Positions 4,479-5,409 of a stretch of 5,409 nt of DNA are shown here, piece after piece. A program made the position numbers and the translations under genes. The notes under the pieces were generated by a model. The model was not told the origin of the DNA and made no database searches. It was given only the letters and a program-made list of their open reading frames with translations. This stretch comes from Flavobacteriales bacterium UBA1995 (GTDB taxonomy: Bacteria; Bacteroidota; Bacteroidia; Flavobacteriales_D; Sanyastnellaceae): contig DDCX01000068.1 in the NCBI GenBank assembly GCA_002336475.1, positions 1 through 5,409 of the forward strand. The letters are read 5' to 3'. The first letter of the stretch is position 1. Every line of letters starts with the position of its first letter.

Positions 4479-5409
4479 TCAAGGGCAAGGCTCGCCAAAG
4501 GAGGAAAGCATCAACAAGATATCAGTGACACCAGTAATTCCGTCACCGTCGAGATCCCCTTGGCAGTCGGATCCAGTGCATCCGAAGTTGCCCAGTGACA
4601 CCAGTACATCGCTTACCGTGATGATGTTGTCCCCATCGAAATCACCCGGACAAAGCGCAGGGTATTCGCACGTGCCGTTTTCGTCAGTAGCGTTGGGGTC
4701 GTAGTTGTCCGCCTCTGGGTCCGTACATCCGGGAACTTCCTGGTCATCGCAGACGCCGTCGCCGTCCGTGTCGGCCGTGCAATCTCCGCCGCAAACGCCC
4801 AAGGCATCATCAAACAGGCAGGAGCCGTCGTCCAGTGTTGCATTGGCGTCATAGTTGCACGCGGAGGGTTCCGTGCAACCGGGGATGTCGGGGTTGCCGC
4901 CATCGGGACACACGTCATTGAGGGTCCAGGTGGCGTCATAGGTCACAGCACTGCTGGAGCTGTAGCCATTGAACATCGAAAAGCTCCAGGTGCCACTGCC
5001 GCTCAGTGACGTGCCGCTCAAATCGACCGTTGCAGTGTAGGTTCCGCTCGTGGCAGTGTTCCAGTCTGACGGCCAAATGGTCGAATAATTGCCGATGCTG
5101 CTGCATCCTGCAGGCGAATCGTTGTAGCCGCCAAAGGACACGCACACCCCGTTAGGGTCTGTGATGGTAAAGGCCATATCAGCAGGCCAGCTTCCACCGG
5201 CACCTGTGAAGTTCAAGGTGATGTCAAAGGTGGAAGGCGAGGGATTTCCCGTAGCGCTAAACAACAGAGGGGCGCTGGATTCAGAGCCGCTCAGTGTGGC
5301 CGTTTGGCTGCCATCCAAAGCACAATCACAGCCGAAATTGGGGTCCGGTGCAATGCATGAGCCATCGTCGATGGTCGCTGAAGGATCGTAGTTACAGGCA
5401 TTGGAGTCC
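4479..5409 (-). CDS. Secreted modular protein, 3' part: Cys/Asp repeats, P-domain-like sandwich, dockerin-like end (5' truncated by window)
   Basis: The frame stays open past the right edge, so 309 residues of a longer protein are visible; a TTG at 5318 is not the real start, since the repeat motif upstream of it is in frame. In order: a 'ACNYDPSATIDDGSC' repeat (1-18 of the visible part), a beta-rich domain (about 41-164) with TITDPNG and GSGTWSFSMFNG, recalling the proprotein-convertase P-domain, a second 'ACNYD..A..DDGSC' repeat (178-197), a DTDGDGVCDDQE calcium loop of thrombospondin-3 type (213-224), a third repeat (228-247), and a C-terminal pair DFDGDNIITVSD and DLDGDGITGVTD with acidic residues at positions 1, 3, 5 and 12, as in dockerin/EF-hand calcium loops. 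It ends SSFGEPCP. Such proteins are extracellular; substrate and any enzymatic N-terminal domain lie outside the window. No type IX C-terminal domain is recognisable. Confidence 0.88.
   Translation of the reverse strand, partial: DSNACNYDPSATIDDGSCIAPDPNFGCDCALDGSQTATLSGSESSAPLLFSATGNPSPSTFDITLNFTGAGGSWPADMAFTITDPNGVCVSFGGYNDSPAGCSSIGNYSTIWPSDWNTATSGTYTATVDLSGTSLSGSGTWSFSMFNGYSSSSAVTYDATWTLNDVCPDGGNPDIPGCTEPSACNYDANATLDDGSCLFDDALGVCGGDCTADTDGDGVCDDQEVPGCTDPEADNYDPNATDENGTCEYPALCPGDFDGDNIITVSDVLVSLGNFGCTGSDCQGDLDGDGITGVTDILLMLSSFGEPCP
4523..4606. repeat. 14-base direct repeat in the dockerin-like coding region
   Basis: CAGTGACACCAGTA occurs at 4523-4536 and at 4593-4606, 70 bases apart. Because 70 is not a multiple of three, the two copies are read in different frames on the minus strand: one inside DVLVSLG of the first calcium hand, the other inside ITGVTD of the second. 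It is therefore not simply the result of a duplicated dockerin hand. Confidence 0.8.
4668..4727 (-). repeat. Third Cys/Asp repeat, degenerate
   Basis: The copy starts CTDPEADNYD and ends TDENGTC. The middle cysteine is replaced by Asp (ADNYD rather than ACNYD), and DDGSC has become ENGTC, so its disulfide pattern must differ from the other two. It sits between the thrombospondin-3-like loop and the dockerin-like end. Confidence 0.75.
4818..4877 (-). repeat. Second Cys/Asp repeat
   Basis: The copy starts CTEPSACNYD and ends TLDDGSC, right after the P-domain-like module. It is the best match to the first copy at the window edge. Confidence 0.8.
5355..5409 (-). repeat. First Cys/Asp repeat (ACNYD...DDGSC), cut by window edge
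   Basis: The translated copy is ACNYDPSATIDDGSC with a few residues before it; the leading Cys-Thr of the unit would lie beyond the edge. It matches the two later copies closely, which proves that the reading frame extends upstream of the TTG at 5318. Such units recur in large secreted proteins of marine Flavobacteriales; the paired cysteines and aspartates suggest a disulfide- and calcium-stabilised spacer. Confidence 0.8.

Noticed and set aside
5316..5318. TTG as the start of the minus-strand gene
   Set aside because: The frame continues upstream through a full ACNYD...DDGSC repeat to the window edge, so the TTG is an internal leucine.

Overview
The window looks like a piece of a Bacteroidota chromosome, most probably a marine or aquatic Flavobacteriales-type organism of fairly high GC. 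Three things point there. The large gene ends in the gliding-motility-associated C-terminal (CHU_C, type IX secretion) domain and carries SprB-like repeats. The partial gene at the right edge has 'ACNYD..A..DDGSC' cysteine repeats. The upstream leader holds a TAnnTTTG promoter element. The taxon is inferred from protein style, not from a marker gene.

Layout. Positions 1-347 are an AT-rich (about 41% GC over the first 300 bases by my count), apparently non-coding leader with small hairpins and a candidate promoter. Three genes then run on the plus strand. The first is a small protein (348-692) with an HMA-like ferredoxin fold but a degenerate metal loop. It overlaps by 4 bases (ATGA) a 976-residue exported surface protein (689-3619): signal peptide, seven-bladed propeller-like repeats, Ig-like region, SprB-type repeats, PKD domain and CHU_C sorting domain. 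After a probable intrinsic terminator that straddles the stop codon of that gene comes a 269-residue predicted lipoprotein with a polytopic C-terminus (3656-4465). On the minus strand, converging with only 13 bases between stop codons, lies the 3' part of another secreted modular protein (4479-5409, 5' end outside the window). It has cysteine/Asp repeats, a P-domain-like beta-sandwich and a C-terminal pair of dockerin/EF-hand calcium loops.

How it fits together. The theme is the cell envelope. Two large multidomain exported proteins with different C-terminal modules lie tail to tail, with a small signal-bearing protein and an envelope lipoprotein beside them. The ATGA overlap ties the small HMA-like protein to the surface protein. 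No full pathway can be read from the window. The most unusual points are a G9 tract inside the surface-protein gene, where slippage by one base either way would remove the secretion domain; the degenerate HMA-like partner; the dockerin-like terminus without a recognisable type IX domain; and the terminator whose loop holds a stop codon.
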